A DNA stretch of 64,000 nucleotides from Gordonia insulae. Its GTDB lineage: Bacteria; Actinomycetota; Actinomycetes; Mycobacteriales; Mycobacteriaceae. Positions within the stretch are counted from its first letter, which is position 1; every line of letters starts with the position of its first letter. The notes below the pieces were generated by a model. The model was given only the letters and a program-made list of their open reading frames with translations. It had not been told where the DNA came from and made no database searches. The translations under genes were made by a program, and so were the position numbers. The stretch is from NCBI RefSeq assembly GCF_003855095.1, contig NZ_CP033972.1, positions 4,712,001 through 4,776,000 of the forward strand, written 5' to 3'. Positions 17,723 to 27,046 of this stretch are shown here, in pieces.

Positions 17723-17754
17723 CCTGGATGCGCTGAACTCACCGTGGGCTCATA

Positions 17755-17775
17755 CTTGAGCCTTATGGACTAAAG
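17755..17775. promoter_or_regulatory. HAIR (HspR) operator 2 of clpB
   Basis: CTTGAGC-N7-ACTAAAG matches the same consensus at 12 of 14 positions and lies 28 bases before the GTG start, over the likely transcription start. Two sites suggest cooperative repression. Confidence 0.7.
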
Positions 17776-17803
17776 AGCGTTACAGAGAGAAAGGTACACG
17801 CGA

Positions 17804-20356
17804 GTGGACAGCTTCAATCCGACCACCAAGACACAGGCAGCGTTGAGTGCTGCCGTGCAGGCGGCGGCCGCTGCCGGCAACTCCGACGTGCGCCCGGCTC
17901 ACATCCTGGTGGCCCTGCTCGATCAGTCCGACGGCATCGCCGCACCGCTGCTCAAGGCGGTCGGGGTGGACCCGTCGACTGTTCGCGCCCAGGCCCAGGG
18001 ATTGGTGGACCGTGCGCCGACGGTGGCCAGCGCGAGCGCGCAGCCACAACTCTCCCGCGAGTCGATCGCGGCGATCACCGCAGCTCAGCAGCTGGCCGGT
18101 GAACTCGACGACGAGTACGTGTCGACCGAGCACATCCTCGTCGGCCTGGCGACGGGCGACTCCGACACGGCCAAGCTCCTCGCCAATGTGGGTGCGACCC
18201 CGCAGGCGCTGCGCGAGGCCTTCGTCTCCGTGCGCGGCAACGCGCGCGTGACGACGCCCGATCCCGAGCAGACCTACCAGGCGCTCGAGAAGTACTCGAC
18301 CGATCTGACCGCGGCCGCCCGCGAGGGCAAGCTCGACCCGGTCATCGGCCGCGACACCGAGATCCGTCGCGTGGTGCAGGTGCTGAGCCGCCGCACCAAG
18401 AACAATCCGGTGCTCATCGGCGAGCCCGGCGTCGGCAAGACGGCGATCGTCGAAGGTCTGGCCCAGCGCATCATCGCCGGCGACGTGCCGGAATCGTTGC
18501 GCGGCAAGACCGTCATCTCCCTGGATCTGGGGTCGATGGTGGCCGGTGCCAAGTACCGCGGCGAGTTCGAGGAGCGGCTCAAGGCCGTCCTCGACGAGAT
18601 CAAGGGATCGGCCGGGCAGGTCATCACCTTCATCGACGAGCTGCACACCATCGTCGGCGCAGGCGCGACGGGCGACTCCGCGATGGACGCGGGCAACATG
18701 ATCAAGCCGATGCTCGCCCGTGGCGAACTGCGGCTGGTCGGTGCGACGACGCTCGAGGAGTATCGCCAGTACATCGAGAAGGATGCTGCCCTCGAGCGGC
18801 GCTTCCAACAGGTCTACGTCGGTGAGCCGTCGGTGGAGGACACCATCGGCATCCTGCGTGGACTCAAGGACCGCTACGAGGTGCACCACGGCGTGCGCAT
18901 CACCGACTCTGCGCTGGTGTTGGCGGCCACGCTGTCGGATCGCTACATCACCTCGCGCTTCCTGCCGGACAAGGCCATCGACCTGGTCGACGAGGCCGCG
19001 TCGCGGCTGCGCATGGAGATCGACTCGCGCCCCGTCGAGATCGACGAGGTCGAGCGCATCGTGCGTCGACTCGAGGTCGAGGAGGTCGCCTTGGAGAAGG
19101 AGACCGACGCGGCGTCGAAGGAGCGGCTGGAGAAGCTGCGTGGCGAACTGGCCGACCAGAAGGAGAAGCTCAACGAGCTCTCGGCCCGCTGGCAGTCGGA
19201 GAAGACGGCCATCGACGCAGTCCGCGACGTCAAGGAAGAGCTGGAAAGGCTTCGTGGAGAGGCGGATCGGGCCGAGCGCGAGAGTGATCTCGGACGCGCC
19301 GCCGAGCTGCGGTACGGGAAGATCCCCGCGCTGGAGAAGGAGTTGGCCGCGGCACTGGAGAAGACCGGCGCCGATCCCGATCAGGACGTGATGCTCCAAG
19401 AGGAGGTCGGACCGGACGACGTCGCGCAGGTCGTGTCGGCGTGGACCGGCATCCCCGCGGGCCGCATGCTGGAAGGTGAGACCGCCAAGCTGCTGCGCAT
19501 GGAAGATGAACTCGGACAACGGGTCATCGGCCAGAAGGATGCGGTGCAGGCGGTCTCCGACGCGGTCCGTCGTGCCCGTGCTGGTGTCGCCGACCCGAAT
19601 CGGCCGCTGGGTTCGTTCCTGTTCCTCGGACCGACCGGTGTCGGTAAGACCGAGCTCGCGAAGGCGTTGGCGGAGTTCCTGTTCGACGACGAGCGCGCGA
19701 TGGTCCGCATCGACATGAGCGAGTACGGCGAGAAGCACAGCGTCGCACGACTGGTCGGTGCCCCTCCGGGCTACGTCGGCTATGAGTCCGGCGGACAGCT
19801 GACCGAGGCGGTACGTCGACGTCCCTACACGGTGGTCCTGTTCGACGAGGTCGAGAAGGCGCACCCGGATGTGTTCGACGTGTTGCTGCAGGTGCTCGAC
19901 GAAGGGCGTTTGACCGACGGTCAGGGACGCACGGTCGACTTCCGCAACACCATCCTCATCCTCACGTCGAACCTCGGTTCGGGTGGCGACAAGGACCAGG
20001 TGATGGCGGCGGTCCGCGCAGCGTTCAAGCCCGAGTTCATCAACCGACTCGACGACGTGGTGATCTTCGACGCGCTGAGCCCCGAGGAGCTCGTGTCCAT
20101 CGTGGACATCCAGCTCGCGCAGCTGGGCAAGCGCCTGGCGCAGCGTCGACTGGAACTGCAGGTGACGCCGAAGGCCAAGGAGTGGCTGGCCGAGCGTGGG
20201 TTCGACGCGCTCTACGGTGCCCGCCCGCTGCGCCGGTTGGTGCAGCAGGCCATCGGCGACCAGCTGGCAAGGGCGTTGCTGTCCGGCGACATCCACGACG
20301 GCGACGTCGTGCCGGTGAACGTCGGGGCCGACGGAGAGTCGTTGGTACTCGGCTGA
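17804..20356 (+). CDS. clpB: ClpB disaggregase chaperone
   Basis: An 850-residue ClpB, the normal length. The order is an N-terminal Clp repeat domain (1-150), first AAA+ domain with Walker A GEPGVGKT (206-213), a charged coiled-coil middle domain (about 400-525) rich in Glu, Lys and Arg, and a second AAA+ domain with GPTGVGKT (609-616). It works with DnaK to pull proteins out of aggregates. The GTG at 17804 follows a GAGAGAAAGG ribosome binding site. Two HAIR operators indicate heat-shock control through HspR. In M. tuberculosis clpB sits next to ttfA; here the ttfA homologue is 40 kb downstream. Confidence 0.97.
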   Translation: MDSFNPTTKTQAALSAAVQAAAAAGNSDVRPAHILVALLDQSDGIAAPLLKAVGVDPSTVRAQAQGLVDRAPTVASASAQPQLSRESIAAITAAQQLAGELDDEYVSTEHILVGLATGDSDTAKLLANVGATPQALREAFVSVRGNARVTTPDPEQTYQALEKYSTDLTAAAREGKLDPVIGRDTEIRRVVQVLSRRTKNNPVLIGEPGVGKTAIVEGLAQRIIAGDVPESLRGKTVISLDLGSMVAGAKYRGEFEERLKAVLDEIKGSAGQVITFIDELHTIVGAGATGDSAMDAGNMIKPMLARGELRLVGATTLEEYRQYIEKDAALERRFQQVYVGEPSVEDTIGILRGLKDRYEVHHGVRITDSALVLAATLSDRYITSRFLPDKAIDLVDEAASRLRMEIDSRPVEIDEVERIVRRLEVEEVALEKETDAASKERLEKLRGELADQKEKLNELSARWQSEKTAIDAVRDVKEELERLRGEADRAERESDLGRAAELRYGKIPALEKELAAALEKTGADPDQDVMLQEEVGPDDVAQVVSAWTGIPAGRMLEGETAKLLRMEDELGQRVIGQKDAVQAVSDAVRRARAGVADPNRPLGSFLFLGPTGVGKTELAKALAEFLFDDERAMVRIDMSEYGEKHSVARLVGAPPGYVGYESGGQLTEAVRRRPYTVVLFDEVEKAHPDVFDVLLQVLDEGRLTDGQGRTVDFRNTILILTSNLGSGGDKDQVMAAVRAAFKPEFINRLDDVVIFDALSPEELVSIVDIQLAQLGKRLAQRRLELQVTPKAKEWLAERGFDALYGARPLRRLVQQAIGDQLARALLSGDIHDGDVVPVNVGADGESLVLG

Positions 20357-20368
20357 TCCAGTGACCAT

Positions 20369-20430
20369 AATCGTCCCCGAGAGGGCGGTCCGAGGGGTGT
20401 TCCCCTTGGCGCCACCCCTCGGGGACGATT
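20369..20430. terminator. Strong bidirectional terminator after clpB
   Basis: AATCGTCCCCGAG (20369-20381) and CTCGGGGACGATT (20418-20430) pair perfectly over 13 bp, with an inner GAGGGGTG/CACCCCTC pairing. It lies between convergent genes, and the TTGTTG after the stem on the + strand would aid release. Confidence 0.8.
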
Positions 20431-20437
20431 GTTGTCG

Positions 20438-20950
20438 TCACACGCCGGTCACGCCGTCGATGCGTTCGCGGATCAGATCCGCGTGGCCACAGTGCCGGGC
20501 GTATTCGGCGATCATGTGCAGGTAGATCCATCGTAGGGACACCTCGCCGCCACGAAACTTGCTTATGTCGTGCAGTTCTCGGGATGCGCAGTTCTCGCGC
20601 GCCCGCGCGACCTCCGCCTCCCAGGCGTCGACGGCGGCGCGGTACGACGAGTCGTCGGTGAGGGTGAAGCCGCCGTCATGTCCCTCGGAGGCGTTCTCGT
20701 CGACTCGGATCGGTCCGATGTCCTCGCCGATCAGGACGCGGCGAAACCAATTGCGCTCGACCTCGGCCATGTGCTGGATCAGCCCGAGCAGCGTGAGTTC
20801 CGACGGTGCCACGGCGGCTGCGCGCAACGCGGTGTCGTCGAGGCCGTCGCATTTCTGTGCGAGTGTGGCGCGGTAGAAGTCCAGCCAGCCCGCCATCGTG
20901 GCTCGTTCGTCGTCGTTCATCGGCGGTACGGGTCGGGAGGTGGTCGTCAT
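20438..20950 (-). CDS. DinB/DUF664-family protein
   Basis: A 170-residue four-helix-bundle protein of the DinB family. The likely metal-binding histidines are in LIQHMAEVERNW and in the C-terminal ARHCGHADLIRE segment. Related actinobacterial proteins include mycothiol-dependent enzymes, but this one could be any thiol transferase or an uncharacterised metalloprotein. I prefer the ATG at 20950 (MTTTSRP) to an upstream in-frame start at 20980; neither has a clear ribosome binding site. It is convergent with clpB across the shared terminator. Confidence 0.82.
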   Translation of the reverse strand: MTTTSRPVPPMNDDERATMAGWLDFYRATLAQKCDGLDDTALRAAAVAPSELTLLGLIQHMAEVERNWFRRVLIGEDIGPIRVDENASEGHDGGFTLTDDSSYRAAVDAWEAEVARARENCASRELHDISKFRGGEVSLRWIYLHMIAEYARHCGHADLIRERIDGVTGV

Positions 20951-21024
20951 GGGGACGATGGTGGCATCCGGCGCCGACAACGCGAAGTCGACCCGAACCG
21001 CGCGTGGACCGGCATAGTGGAGGC

Positions 21025-21240
21025 ATGGCCGACAAACCAGATGCCGAGACCGATCCCGACCTGCCGAGCGATCGCGAGGAGAATCGCTCGGTGTGGGAGC
21101 GTCAGCCGCAGGACCAGATCGGCGAGACCGACCGGATCGCAGAGCAGAAGAACGTCTACGAGGCCGCAGCGGACGCCAACGACCCGAACGAGGGGGACCA
21201 CGCCGTCGGCGGGAGCGAGGGGACCGCGGACGGGCAGTGA
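21025..21240 (+). CDS. Small acidic hypothetical protein
   Basis: A 71-residue, very acidic, probably disordered protein rich in Asp, Glu, Gln and Gly, with no membrane segment or signal peptide. The N-terminal part reads ADKPDAETDPDLPSDREENR. CATAGT six bases before GGAGGC-adjacent ATG resembles a -10 box, so the transcript may be leaderless; the GGAGG itself is too close to serve as a normal ribosome binding site. Codon use is typical for this genome, which supports a real gene. I do not recognise a function. Confidence 0.6.
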   Translation: MADKPDAETDPDLPSDREENRSVWERQPQDQIGETDRIAEQKNVYEAAADANDPNEGDHAVGGSEGTADGQ

Positions 21241-21245
21241 GGGGT

Positions 21246-21360
21246 GGTCTCGATACGCCGCCTCGCTGCGCTCGGTGGCTACTCGACCATCGGTAAGTGG
21301 GCCGCCTCGCTGCGCTCGGTGGCTACTCGACCATCGGTGAGTGGGCCGCTACTCGACTGG
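21246..21360. repeat. Tandem intergenic repeat, GTCTCGATACG family (copy A)
   Basis: After GGTCTCGATAC come two 44-bp direct repeats (21257-21300 and 21301-21344) that differ at one base, then a shortened third unit. Each contains CTCGCTGCGCTCGG and CTACTCGACC. It lies between convergent genes and supplies the last codons and stop of the dihydroxyacetone kinase gene. Related blocks occur at 23007 and 43216. Confidence 0.85.
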
Positions 21361-22992
21361 CGACTGCTCCGCCGCTGCCCGATACAGCCATCCGGTGACG
21401 AGGGCGCCTGGGTCGACGACGCCGCGCGCATTCTCGCCGACATAGCTCGCGCGACCCTTGGATGCCGTTGTGTGGCAGGTGGATTCGGCTCCCGCTTCCG
21501 CATCGTCGGCGACCTCCGGCAGTGACTTGCCCTCGGTGAGGGCGTCGGACGCGGGCGCCAACGCGTCCACCATCGTGTTGTCGCCGACCTCGGCGCCGCC
21601 GAGATCCTGGATCTCGGCCAACGCCGCGGCCGTTCCGTCGCGGAGCGCGCCGGCGACGTCGTCGAAGGTGGAGAACGCCGTCGCGAGCTGACGGAACAGG
21701 ACCCCGAACACCGCGCCCGACGTGCCGCCTGCCCGCACCAGGAACGAGGTGCTGATGGCGCGGAGGACGTCGGCGTCGGAGCCACGGACCGGGAGGTCGA
21801 AGTGACCGAGGGCGGCCTTCATGTTGGCACCGAAGTCGCCGTCGCCGGCCTGCTGATCGAGTGCGGTCAGATCGTCGATCGCGTCGCGTACGCGCCGGAT
21901 GAACGCCGACAGCCACGGTGATTCCGGTCCGTCGTCGGCGGCGTCGTCGGGTTCGGCGAAGGTGACGTCGGCGACCTGCGCCGGACCTTGCCCGATGTGG
22001 GCGGGCCACGCCGGTGCGGTGGTCTCGGCGTCGAACAGTTCGAGTGTCTCGTCGTCGAGTCGGACGAGGGTGATCGAGAAGCCGGCCATGTCCAGGGCGG
22101 TGACAAAGGTGCCGACCATCGAACGGTCGACGACGATTCCGCGCGCGTCCAGGTGAGACACGACCTCGCCGAACACGAGTGACAGTTCCAGCGGATGCGC
22201 GGCGCCCAGCCCGTTGACCAGGCACAGCACCCGCTCACCCGCGGTCACGGAGAGGGAGTCCACGATGCGGTCGAGCATCCGTTCCACCAGCTCCGAAGCA
22301 CCCACGCGGGCGGTGCGGTCCTGCCCGGCCTCACCGTGGATGCCCACGCCGAACTCCATCTCGTCGGCCTCGAGATCGAAGGTGGGTTCGGTTGCGCCGG
22401 GTACCGTGCACGCGCGGTAGGCGACGGCGAAGCTGCGTGAGTTCTGCGCCGTCCGGCGCCCGATCTCCGCGATGCGTGCCAGGTCGTCTCCGCGCGCGGC
22501 CGCTGCGCCACAGACCTTTTCGACGATGATGGTGGCGCCGGTGCCGCGACGGCCCGGTCCCGACTCCGATTCGGTGGCGACGTCGTCGTCGACCAGCACA
22601 TGATCGGTGGCGACCTCGTCGCGCAGCAGGTGGCGGGCGATCCGGAAGTTCATCACGTCGCCGGTGTAGTTCTTGACGATGTGCAGAACGCCGTTGCCGC
22701 GGTCGGCCCATCGGGTCGCACCGACGATCTGCAGGGCATTGGGCGAGGTGAACACCAGACCGGGGCAGGCGGCATCGATCATGCCGTCGCCGATGAGGCC
22801 CGCATGCATCGGCTCGTGACCCGACCCGCCGCCGGAGATCACCCCTACCCGTGGTGACGCCGGGACGTCACGTCGATGCAGGAATCCGGGATCGGGCTCC
22901 CAGGAGATCGACGGATTGGCGGCGAGGAATCCGCGCAGCGCGTCGGTGATGAAGGCGTCCGGTGAGTTGAGGACGTACTCGTGCGGGGTCAC
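21349..22992 (-). CDS. Dihydroxyacetone (glycerone) kinase, fused DhaK-DhaL
   Basis: A 547-residue ATP-dependent dihydroxyacetone kinase. The DhaK domain has GGGSGHEPMHAG near residue 55, HIVKNYTGDVMNF, and the substrate-binding His in GVGIHGEAG. The DhaL domain (about 360-547) has the nucleotide-binding QAGDGDFGANM. It phosphorylates dihydroxyacetone to dihydroxyacetone phosphate. The last residues (SPVE and stop) are encoded by the intergenic repeat, so the repeat seems to have replaced the original gene end. It follows the sigma factor gene on the same strand, separated by another repeat block. Confidence 0.92.
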   Translation of the reverse strand: MTPHEYVLNSPDAFITDALRGFLAANPSISWEPDPGFLHRRDVPASPRVGVISGGGSGHEPMHAGLIGDGMIDAACPGLVFTSPNALQIVGATRWADRGNGVLHIVKNYTGDVMNFRIARHLLRDEVATDHVLVDDDVATESESGPGRRGTGATIIVEKVCGAAAARGDDLARIAEIGRRTAQNSRSFAVAYRACTVPGATEPTFDLEADEMEFGVGIHGEAGQDRTARVGASELVERMLDRIVDSLSVTAGERVLCLVNGLGAAHPLELSLVFGEVVSHLDARGIVVDRSMVGTFVTALDMAGFSITLVRLDDETLELFDAETTAPAWPAHIGQGPAQVADVTFAEPDDAADDGPESPWLSAFIRRVRDAIDDLTALDQQAGDGDFGANMKAALGHFDLPVRGSDADVLRAISTSFLVRAGGTSGAVFGVLFRQLATAFSTFDDVAGALRDGTAAALAEIQDLGGAEVGDNTMVDALAPASDALTEGKSLPEVADDAEAGAESTCHTTASKGRASYVGENARGVVDPGALVTGWLYRAAAEQSPVE

Positions 22993-23006
22993 GATTCCAG
23001 GGTAGG

Positions 23007-23148
23007 GGTCTCGATACGCCGGGCTCGCTGCGCTCGCTCGGCTACTCGACCGGCGGGGAGCACGCCGGGCTCGCTGCGCTCGCTCGGCTACTCGACCGGC
23101 GGGGATTACGCCGGGTGCTGCGCTCGCTCGGCTACTCGACCGGCCGGG
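23007..23148. repeat. Tandem intergenic repeat, GTCTCGATACG family (copy B)
   Basis: Two 46-bp units (23016-23061 and 23062-23107) and a slightly shortened third (23108-23148), each with CTCGCTGCGCTCGCTCGG and CTACTCGACCGGC. It fills the gap between the dihydroxyacetone kinase start and the sigma factor stop. Units are adjacent without spacers, so it is not a CRISPR array. Confidence 0.85.
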
Positions 23149-23745
23149 CTATGCCGCGTCGACGTGCGCACGCAGCCGGATGAGGCCGGTGCGGATCCGC
23201 GATTTCACGGTCGGCAGCCCGACGTCGAGCCGGTCGGCGACCTCGCGGTAGGACAGACCGTGGAAGTAGGCCAGGTCCACGGATTCGCGTTGCAGGGCGG
23301 TCAGGTGGACGAGCCCGCGGCGGACCGCGCGACTGCGCTCGCGTGACTCGACGACCTCGCTGATGTCGTCCACCGGGCAGTGCGCCGACGCCACGCCGTA
23401 CTCGACGGTCCTTCGAGAAGAGGCCGTCTCGGCTCGGACGCGATCGACGGCGCGACGGTGCGTCAGCGTGATCAGCCACGAGATCGCCGATCCGGCAGTG
23501 GGATCGAACGATCCCGCCGAACGCCACACCTGTAGGTAGACCTCCTGGGTGGTCTCCTCGCTGTAGCCGGCATCACGCAGGACGCGCAGGGCCATGCCGT
23601 AGACGCGGGCGCAGGTCTGGTCGTACAGCTCGGCGAACGCCGCATGGTCGCCACCGGCGACGCGGCTCAGCAGCGCCGCGAGGTCGGGCTCGGGGTCCGC
23701 GTCGCACGTGGGGACCGGGAGGCGCCGGTCCTCGAGAATCGTCAT
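23149..23745 (-). CDS. ECF sigma factor, SigK-like
   Basis: A 198-residue extracytoplasmic-function sigma factor. Region 2 is seen around FAELYDQTCARVYGMALRVL and TTQEVYLQVWRSAGSFD, and region 4 with its helix-turn-helix at LSYREVADRLDVGLPTVKSRI. It resembles the SigK group of mycobacteria. SigK is normally followed by an anti-sigma gene rskA; here a repeat block and the dihydroxyacetone kinase gene follow instead, so the regulator is either elsewhere or lost. No obvious autoregulated promoter was found in the 176 bases upstream. Confidence 0.9.
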   Translation of the reverse strand: MTILEDRRLPVPTCDADPEPDLAALLSRVAGGDHAAFAELYDQTCARVYGMALRVLRDAGYSEETTQEVYLQVWRSAGSFDPTAGSAISWLITLTHRRAVDRVRAETASSRRTVEYGVASAHCPVDDISEVVESRERSRAVRRGLVHLTALQRESVDLAYFHGLSYREVADRLDVGLPTVKSRIRTGLIRLRAHVDAA

Positions 23746-23921
23746 GGGTCGACCTGCTGAGTCATTCGTGCTCCTACCGATGCGCGGGTCAGCGGCCTGG
23801 TCCCGACCACCGCGCCGTCGCCATCGACGCTATCCGCGTGGTGGGCGAAGAGCCGGACCTCGGGCAGCAGCTGCGACCGGATCGCAACGTGCATAACGAG
23901 AAGGTAACGACGTCGGCGTCG

Positions 23922-25769
23922 TCAGTGGTCGAGGCTGCGATCCAGATTGATGGCGGCGCTGATCAGCGATAGATGTGTGAACGCCTGCGGGAGGTTGCCC
24001 AGCTGTTCGCCGGTCAGTCCGATCTGTTCGGTGTAGAGGCCGAGGTGGTTGGCGTGGGTGAACATCTTCTCCAGCGCCAGCCTGGCGTCGGCGAGCCGGC
24101 CCGACCGCGTCAGGGCCTCGACATACCAGAACGTACACAGCGAGAATGTGCCCTCGGAACCGTCCAGACCGTCGTGTCCGTCCGCCGTGTCGTAGCGGAA
24201 CACCAAAGTGTCACTGACCAATTGGGCTTCGAAGGCGCGCAGCGTGCTCTGGAATCGGTCGTCGGTCGGTGCCAGGAGCTTGACGGCCGGGATCAGCAGC
24301 AGTGATGCGTCGAGGCGATCGGAGTCGAGGGTCTGCACGAATGCGCCCAGGCCGTCGTTCCATCCGCGATCCATGATCTGCGCGAAGATCTTGTCGCGCG
24401 CGGTCATCCATCCGGCTATGTCGCCGGGCAGGCCCCGTTGCCTGCTCATCCGGATCATGCGCTCCAGCGCAACCCAGGACATCAGGCGGGAGAAGACGTA
24501 ATCCTGCGGCTCCGAGCGGACCTCCCAGATGCTGCGGTCGGGCCTGTCCCAATTGTCGACGAGCCAGCCGGCGACATCGCACAGCTGCGACCATGACCGG
24601 TACGAGATGCCGGGTCCGTGCTTGTTGAACAGATACACCGAATCGATCAGCTCGCCGTAGATGTCGAGTTGCAGCTGTTCGGCGGCGGCGTTGCCGATCA
24701 CCACCGGTGACGACCCCCGGTAGCCCTCCCAGTGATCGAGGACCGTCTCGGGTGGTGGTGGATCGCCGTCGAGCGTGTACATGAGGCGGAGTGGGCCGAT
24801 GTCGTCGTCGGCATCGTTGTCGAAGCGGCACGTGAGCCACTCCATGAAGGAGGCGGCCTCGTCGAGGAAGCCGAGACGCAGCAACGCGTACAGGGTGAAT
24901 GCGGTATCGCGTATCCACACGTAGCGGTAGTCCCAATTGCGCTCGCCGCCAATGTTCTCCGGTAGTCCGGTGGTCACCGCGGACACAACGGCTCCGGTCG
25001 GCTCGTGGGTCAGGAGTTTGAGGGTGAGTGCCGACCGGTTCACCATCTCGCGCCACCGCCCGGTGTAGGTCGACTGAGAGATCCATTCCTGCCAGAAGGC
25101 GACGGTCGCGGCGATGACCTGGGGGTCGCTGTCGGCGGCGAAACACTCCGCGCCGATCGGATCCGGGGCTGCCACCAGCGTCGTGCACTCGCCGGTCCGC
25201 AAGGTGAACTCGGCCTCCAGATCACTGTCGTCCCTCACCTGCCACGCGATCTCCGACGCGATGTGCAGTTCACGATCCTCGGTGCGAAACGCCGCGCTCC
25301 CGTCATCGGCGATCGACAGGGTGTGCTCGGCGCGTCCGTAGTCGAAGCGCGGAGCGATTCGGATGCGGAATCTGACCCGCCCGCGGATACAGACGATGCG
25401 GCGGACGATGCGCGTTCGATGGTCGGGGTCGTGTGGCCGCGCGATCGGCATCAGGTCCTCGACCTCGGCGACACCGTCGTCGCTCATGAACCGGGTGACC
25501 AGGACGTTGGACTCCGGGAGATAGAACTGCCGAGTGGTGACGTCGCCGTCGAGCTGCTCGATCGTCCACGAGCCGCCGCGTTCGGCGTCGAGCAGGGCGC
25601 CGAAGACGCTGGGGGAATCGAACCGCGGACAGCAGAACCAGTCGATCCGACCGTCGACGCCGACCACTGCAGCGGTGCGGAGATCGCCGATGACACCGTG
25701 ATCGGCGATGGGGAGATAGGTCGATCCGGCCGACGAACTGGTGGTGCTTCCATCGCAACGGGCGCTCAT
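23922..25769 (-). CDS. Glycoside hydrolase family 15 protein (glucoamylase/trehalase-like)
   Basis: A 615-residue cytoplasmic GH15 enzyme without signal peptide. The N-terminal domain has IADHGVIGDLRTAAVVG and GRIDWFCCPRFDSPSVFG. The catalytic barrel has RDTAFTLYALLRLGF, the first acid in DRSIWEVRSEPQDY, and the second in LYTEQIGLTGEQLGNLPQAFTH. Related actinobacterial proteins hydrolyse alpha-glucosides, and some act as trehalases; which applies here cannot be read off. The gene is divergent from the alcohol dehydrogenase gene across a 187-base gap. Confidence 0.92.
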   Translation of the reverse strand: MSARCDGSTTSSSAGSTYLPIADHGVIGDLRTAAVVGVDGRIDWFCCPRFDSPSVFGALLDAERGGSWTIEQLDGDVTTRQFYLPESNVLVTRFMSDDGVAEVEDLMPIARPHDPDHRTRIVRRIVCIRGRVRFRIRIAPRFDYGRAEHTLSIADDGSAAFRTEDRELHIASEIAWQVRDDSDLEAEFTLRTGECTTLVAAPDPIGAECFAADSDPQVIAATVAFWQEWISQSTYTGRWREMVNRSALTLKLLTHEPTGAVVSAVTTGLPENIGGERNWDYRYVWIRDTAFTLYALLRLGFLDEAASFMEWLTCRFDNDADDDIGPLRLMYTLDGDPPPPETVLDHWEGYRGSSPVVIGNAAAEQLQLDIYGELIDSVYLFNKHGPGISYRSWSQLCDVAGWLVDNWDRPDRSIWEVRSEPQDYVFSRLMSWVALERMIRMSRQRGLPGDIAGWMTARDKIFAQIMDRGWNDGLGAFVQTLDSDRLDASLLLIPAVKLLAPTDDRFQSTLRAFEAQLVSDTLVFRYDTADGHDGLDGSEGTFSLCTFWYVEALTRSGRLADARLALEKMFTHANHLGLYTEQIGLTGEQLGNLPQAFTHLSLISAAINLDRSLDH

Positions 25770-25944
25770 GGTCGCACGCTACGTGCGCACCGAGGGGTGG
25801 GTGGGCTGCCGGTGTCGACTCGGAGACCGATTCGTGACCGGCGGCGACGATTCGGTTGCGATGTCAGTGCGGGAATCGAGTGAGGTTGTGCTCTGCCGTC
25901 GAGGCGTGTTCGGAGTTCATCGAAGCGCATGGACCCGGTTTGGA

Positions 25945-25950
25945 TACCGT
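25945..25950 (+). promoter_or_regulatory. -10 element for leaderless alcohol dehydrogenase transcript
   Basis: TACCGT matches TAnnnT and ends six bases before the ATG at 25957, with no ribosome binding site between. It suggests transcription starting at the start codon. Confidence 0.5.
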
Positions 25951-25956
25951 CGGGTC

Positions 25957-26958
25957 ATGCCATCGACCACCGACGCCATCGTCGCCACAGCTCCCGCCCC
26001 CGTCGACGACGAGACATCATTCGTGCCTCTCGACATCACGATCGACGACCCCGGACCGCACGACCTACTCGTCGAGGTGCGTGCAGTCGCGGTGAATCCC
26101 GTCGACGTGAAGGTTCGTGCATCGTTCGATCCGGCGGACGGACTCAAGGTCCTCGGATACGACGCGGCGGGAGTGGTCGTCGGCGTGGGCGCCGAAGTCA
26201 CCAGGTTCGGCATCGGCGACGAGGTCTACTACGCCGGCGTGATCAATCGTCCCGGCAGCAACGCGGGTCTCCAGCTCGTCGATGAACGCATCGTCGGGCA
26301 CAAACCCTCGTCACTGTCCTTCGGTGATGCGGCGGCATTGCCGCTGACGACCATCACCGCGTGGGAGGTGTTGTTCGACCAGCTCCACCTGCACAAGGCC
26401 TCGGCGGGAACGCTTCTCGTCGTCGCCGGCGCCGGCGGTGTGGGATCGATGACCATCCAACTGGCCCGTGCTCTCACGGACATGACGGTCATCGCGACCG
26501 CATCACGCGAGGACTCTGTGGCATGGGTGCGCGATCTCGGCGCGCACCACGTGGTCGATCCGCGATCGCTGAGGCAGGAGATACCGGCTCTGGCTCCGCA
26601 TGGTGTCGATGCCATCTTCTCGCCGCATTCGGACGGCAACGTCGAGACCTATGCCGAGATCATGGGGGTGCACGGTGAGGTCGTCGCGATCGATGAACCC
26701 GAGGGACTCGACACACTGCCGTTGAAGTCCAAGAGCCAGACATGGCACTGGGAACTGATGTTCAGCAAACCCCTCTACCGACCCGAAGACGACAGCCAGC
26801 ATCGGCTGCTCGACGATGTGGCCGCCCTGGTCGACAGTGGACGCATCCGCAGCACCGCCAATCGCCGGCTCGACGGCTTCACCGTGGAGAATCTGCGGGA
26901 GGCCCATCGGATCTCCGAGAGTGGTGGCGCCATCGGCAAGGTCGTCATAGTGCGCTGA
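25957..26958 (+). CDS. Zinc-type alcohol dehydrogenase/quinone oxidoreductase-like protein
   Basis: A 333-residue medium-chain dehydrogenase/reductase. It has the GroES-like N-domain with VNPVDVKVR and LGYDAAGVVVGVG, and a Rossmann domain with VVAGAGGVGSMTIQLAR. The catalytic zinc Cys at the usual position is absent, so it belongs with the quinone-oxidoreductase-like, zinc-free members despite the common family name. The frame extends upstream, but the ATG at 25957 starts the family N-terminus and has a -10 box just before it. The substrate is unknown. Confidence 0.85.
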   Translation: MPSTTDAIVATAPAPVDDETSFVPLDITIDDPGPHDLLVEVRAVAVNPVDVKVRASFDPADGLKVLGYDAAGVVVGVGAEVTRFGIGDEVYYAGVINRPGSNAGLQLVDERIVGHKPSSLSFGDAAALPLTTITAWEVLFDQLHLHKASAGTLLVVAGAGGVGSMTIQLARALTDMTVIATASREDSVAWVRDLGAHHVVDPRSLRQEIPALAPHGVDAIFSPHSDGNVETYAEIMGVHGEVVAIDEPEGLDTLPLKSKSQTWHWELMFSKPLYRPEDDSQHRLLDDVAALVDSGRIRSTANRRLDGFTVENLREAHRISESGGAIGKVVIVR

Positions 26959-27046
26959 CGTCCACCGTATCGCTTGCTTCGCAGGCGTCCGAGGTTGTCG
27001 TGAGCCGGCGGTAGGGTGCGCTTGTCGATCGAGCGAGGAGTGGGCA

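Noticed and set aside
17780..20368. An 862-codon open frame on the minus strand opposite clpB
   Set aside because: It is the mirror of clpB's codon bias (high GC at third positions gives long antisense frames). Its product is low in recognisable motifs and it would end inside the HAIR promoter region.
21257..23148. CRISPR-like array from the repeated 44-46 bp units
   Set aside because: The units are directly adjacent with no spacers, only two or three per block, and no cas genes are present.
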